Source: Mesotaenium endlicherianum
Lineage: Eukaryota; Streptophyta; Zygnematophyceae; Zygnematales; Mesotaeniaceae
DNA: 54,963 nt
Assembly (NCBI GenBank): GCA_009602735.1
Contig: WELA01011264.1
Coordinates: 56,747 to 111,709 of the forward strand
Reading direction: 5' to 3'
The stretch's first letter is position 1, and the number at the start of each line of letters is the position of its first letter. The notes below the pieces were generated by a model. The model searched no databases and was not told the origin of the DNA. It saw nothing but the letters and a program-made list of their open reading frames with translations. This document shows, one piece after another, positions 42,436-54,963 of this stretch. Position numbers and translations under genes: made by a program.

Positions 42436-43206
42436 CCTGCAAGTCTAGTTATGGGATACGCACGTTTTGGTCAATTGGCCACGTAAAACGCCGCGTATTA
42501 CGATGTATTTGCAAAATACGTATAATGTGCAAATTAAACAATTAAGTAGTTTGAGGCCGATTTTGTCGTTCCGCTTTGATTGGTTAAAAATATTTGAAAA
42601 TTGATGCGCTTCAAAATTCATGTCGCGCACGTTCGAGAGTGCCTAACTGGACCGCTGACAACGAAGTCACGGACAGACTCGTTCTGAAGCGACGCGTTTG
42701 GCAAATTTGAAAATCGACAGCTACGAAGGCCCCCGCTTACTACATACTGGGTTAAGGGCTTCCGACCACTCCCGAGTTCCAATCCGGGACCCCCCCCATT
42801 TACTAAATGTATTCAGCTGCAACACTGTAAACTTGTAAGTTGTAGCAGTGAAGCAGCTGGTGACGAAGCTGGTGCTAGATAGTCTGGTGCGTTAGTGTGT
42901 AGCAGATTGACGTTGGTCGTCGTAAGGTGATCCCAAATCTTGACAAGTTAGCGCGTTAAAACTCTACGGTTCCCCCGTCAGCCAGTTCTCGCGTAATCAG
43001 CGATGACAAGACATGTTTTCATGCTTTCTTCGGTCAGATTGTCAAGCGAACAAGTGTTTTGCTTCCCACACACATGACCAATTCATTTGCCGATTTTTTG
43101 CCGACAAACGTATTTAGCACGTTATATGCCAATGGTCGACGTAATACATGTGTATGTCTGCGTTATACGTACGCCGAAAACGTATCCCATAACTAGGCTT
43201 GCAAGT
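42436..43206. mobile_element. Foldback/MITE-like element with about 25-bp inverted ends
   Basis: The left end has CTAGTTATGGGATACG and the right end CGTATCCCATAACTAG, a perfect 16-bp inverted repeat that extends outward with two mismatches to about 25 bp. Inside, weaker inverted similarity continues (CGTATTACG / ACGTAATAC, AATACGT). About 770 bp, no transposase. Target duplication uncertain because TGCAAG on both sides is part of the inverted repeat. Confidence 0.6.
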
Positions 43207-45618
43207 GCTAAAAAGAGGGATGAGTGTATGTAGAGAAGCGAGATTTTGTCACAGACAGAGTGTCATGTAAGCGTGAACTTGCTACATATGTATACCGCAG
43301 CAACCTTCAGGAACAAATGGGGTATAGGAATAATACATCCTGAAATGCAGCACCTAATTTGTCAGTAATGAAGCTCACGTCTTAAGCCCTTCCACTTCAG
43401 CAGGCCCGAAGAAGCCATCCCTGAAATCGTCCACCTCTTCCATTGACTTCCTGCTAGTGGAGTTTACCCGAGAGTATGGAGAACATTAACAAAAACTACG
43501 ATTTTTTTTTTATGATTGCTCGTGCCTAGTGCCGTAGCGAGGATGGTGTTTGTCGTCCTCAAATATCTTCGCGAAGATGGGCTACTGATAAGTACGAAAG
43601 AAGGTTCTGGGTTGCAGTTGGTTCCAAGAGATGCCTGCAAGAGGAGCGGCCCAGCATGAACATGGAGGTTATGCACATTTTTTGTGAAGGTTGGTTGCAG
43701 GTGCTAAACGTTTGTTGGCGCTCACAGCCCGTTAACTTTCAACACAAGTGTAACATGCGCCTGTGAGGTGCTCTGACAGCGTGGTCCAATAGTAAGCGTT
43801 GTAGTGCCGACGTGGAGAGTTACAACGGAGAAAAAAGGTGAGGTGAATGAACCGGGTACAATGTCCCACAAACCGATAATCTGCCATCAGTTTATACGCG
43901 TTTTTTGCAGTACGAGAATACGGCGTATTGAAATTCGTCCGGTACGGCCCTTTAGCCCTATACGGCCAAATTTTTAGATTAGGTTTGCAAGTTGGCCAAG
44001 TTTTGAAAAAATTGTCAAACTTTTCTCATTGCCAAGACTCTCATTATGTTGTGAAATATTTGATCATGACGATTGAACAAATGAAACCTCGTGATGACCT
44101 CAAACCACTTCAATCAACAACTTCAATTTGTCATGGCTCATTGCACCACTTATGACTCATAATGTTGGACACATATGACTAGATAGATTCTACATTCAAA
44201 TACCCCCTAAGACTCAAGCATCGCACTTTGTGGGAGACCTATCGTCACTCGTGACTCATGAACACAGATATAGGTAATAAGGAAATCTGCAAACAAAATG
44301 GAAGTAGAAGATTATTGTAAGAGTGTTCATAAGGATGTTGGCAAGGGTGGCAACTATGGCTATACCCTCACCAGCCTTCGAATATGAAGCTGCCCCCACA
44401 GCGGCCTCTCTTGGCTTATTGACAAACAACTCACCACTGTTGCTAGATGCCTCAACGCAAACCATGGGCTCGTTTTTGCTACTTAGCACTATAAGCAGGC
44501 ATTTGAAAGTAGGTGACAACCTGGTGGAAGACAATGAATGGACTTGGGGCAGAAGTAGCACAATTGCTGCACCTTTCCTACATATGTTCGCTAGATTGAA
44601 TGAACAAGTACGAACAGATCACCTGGCATTAGTTTTAACGTGCTAGGCATCAAGAAATGTTATTGAATGGTGTTCAAAAGCTATAATAACCTGTAGGGCA
44701 CCACACACTAGCTATTGGGGGTCAAGTAGCCCGAATGAGAAAGAGGATACAAAATTAAGGGGCCAATTGATAGTACTTGACCCTTAGTAGCTACTGCGTG
44801 GTGGTCCATTTTTCGCCATTGATGGGAACAAAACAACGTACATAGTTCATCTGCCTTTGTTGAACTTCCTAAGTCATGCTTCTGCTTTGACCTAACCTGA
44901 GCACAAGTTTTCCAAGGTATGATACGGTAAGAACCTTATCTAACCTAATTATTATTGCATAAAAATCATTACCAACAGCTTTCATTGAATTGTGGCCCAA
45001 CTCCCTCACACCATTAATTATGATTAAGGTGCATGAATCATGTCAGTCACAACATGCAATGAGAATAATGCACATATTAAACAAGGCTTTGAACTAGCAT
45101 ATACAGTGGCTGTTCTTTGATAGGTTTAAGTGAGTTTCACCCTCACCGAATTCTACAAAGTAGACAGTGTTGCATAAAACTGACCTGCATGACTGCAGTA
45201 ATTACAGCTGAATAAGGCACCAAGTTGAAACTTTGTTGCATGCACTCTAAGCCCATTCAGGTCTTTCCCTGCCCCTGATCCACAAATCCATGTCATGACC
45301 TTTTACTGTTGCAAATAATGTAGCTTTTCAGGTTAATTGAAAGCATACAAACCACCTAGCTTCGACTCTAATAGACGGGGATGTCTCTAGCAAATTTTAA
45401 AAAAACCTTTCCACGTAACATAGCTCAAGGAAAAGACCAGTATTATTAAGTTTCTTACCTCAGCAGTCTAGTTATTCACACAACACAAGCACGGACGACG
45501 TACTGTGACAAGCAGTAGTAATCTGTACATTTGCAAGGCCCTGCTAATTAGGGCCAAAGAATGGGTCCTATGCCTAAACCGCACTAGTACAACACGACTG
45601 TCTCATTTTCCTGTGTTG

Positions 45619-45644
45619 GGGGGATATGAATATTCACATCCCCC
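45619..45644. other. Near-perfect palindrome near the 3' end of the ABC transporter gene
   Basis: GGGGGATATGAATATTC followed by ACATCCCCC: a 26-base inverted repeat with one internal mismatch pair, about 110 bases downstream of the stop codon. It could form a hairpin in the 3' UTR. Confidence 0.45.
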
Positions 45645-45755
45645 TTAAAGGGATATAATAGCCCCAACCGCGTGCAACTTTTTGACAGGTTCATTCTCAC
45701 TACCAATATTAGTACATGCTCTATAGTTTCTGTATGGACAACCACCACCCATTGC

Positions 45756-54942
<9,187 letters not shown>

Positions 54943-54963
54943 CTGCAGATGCAGCAATTTCCC

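Larger units (their letters stand above)
39318..45755. other. Non-coding spacer between the hAT remnant and the ABC transporter gene
   Basis: 6.4 kb with no ORF I can assign to a family; ORFs are at most about 170 codons and lack protein-like composition. It contains the 200-bp tandem duplication, a foldback element and a hairpin listed separately. The right end (about 45600-45755) should hold the 3' UTR and poly(A) site of the ABC transporter gene, which is read leftward. Confidence 0.6.

Noticed and set aside
42725..42792. tRNA-like 3' half (GAGTTCCAATCCGGGACC) inside the foldback element
   Set aside because: It resembles a B box and T arm, but no acceptor stem, D arm or anticodon arm can be paired with it. 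At most it is a degenerate tRNA-derived relic.
44323..44646. 107-codon ORF in the spacer
   Set aside because: Protein-like at first sight but matches nothing I know, and the opposite strand has an equally long ORF. Coding status cannot be supported.

Overview
This is a nuclear window from an intron-rich eukaryote. A green or other alga is likely, but the sequence alone does not settle the lineage. Two parts of host genes sit at the ends and about 36 kb of nested, mostly decayed transposable elements lies between them. Base composition changes sharply: the left elements (about 2.7-28.5 kb) and the spacer at 37-45.7 kb are AT-leaning, while the retroelement at 28.6-36.7 kb and the ABC transporter gene at 45.8-55 kb are very GC-rich.

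Layout. (1) 43-987 (-): the first three exons of a mitochondrial succinate-CoA ligase alpha subunit; the gene continues off the left edge. (2) 2745-16507 (+): a composite LTR retrotransposon of a Ty3/gypsy chromovirus family, arranged LTR-internal-LTR-internal-LTR. The first internal region has lost most of pol and carries a divergent reverse LTR. The second is near full length but full of stops, and a solo LTR sits inside its integrase-chromodomain region. (3) 16508-22380 (-): a head-to-head copy of the same family, lacking its 3' end. (4) 22381-24015 (-): a broken piggyBac-like transposase whose end sits at a TTAA inside an integrase gene. (5) 24016-27374 (+): the 3' part of a third family copy. 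(6) 27375-37798 (-): a GC-rich Ty3/gypsy element of a different family, with an assembly gap. (7) 37799-38778 (-): a second piggyBac N-terminus, abutting (8) 38779-39317 (+), the C-terminus of a hAT transposase. (9) 39318-45755: non-coding spacer with a 200-bp tandem duplication and a foldback element. (10) 45756-54942 (-): 22 exons of an ABCC/MRP-type full transporter, whose N-terminus lies off the right edge.

Two features stand out. The GC-rich gypsy element carries a fragment resembling a C5 cytosine-DNA methyltransferase (motifs I to about III) joined directly to RNase H, and a PHD finger after the integrase, so it once had both a DNA-methylation and a chromatin-reading module. The AT-rich chromovirus family carries an extra ORF of about 550 codons between the pol chromodomain and the 3' LTR. 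It occurs in three copies and two sequence subtypes and looks like no env or other family I recognise. A conserved 7-bp-stem hairpin lies between this ORF and the polypurine tract. In the host genes, long C- or G-homopolymers lie 10-16 nt from splice sites in several introns.

The ABCC exon chain was assembled by hand from GT/AG sites. Exon phases match throughout and the sum is 3,858 bp, giving 1,285 residues plus a stop. All mobile-element genes except the 14040-15701 ORF are interrupted.
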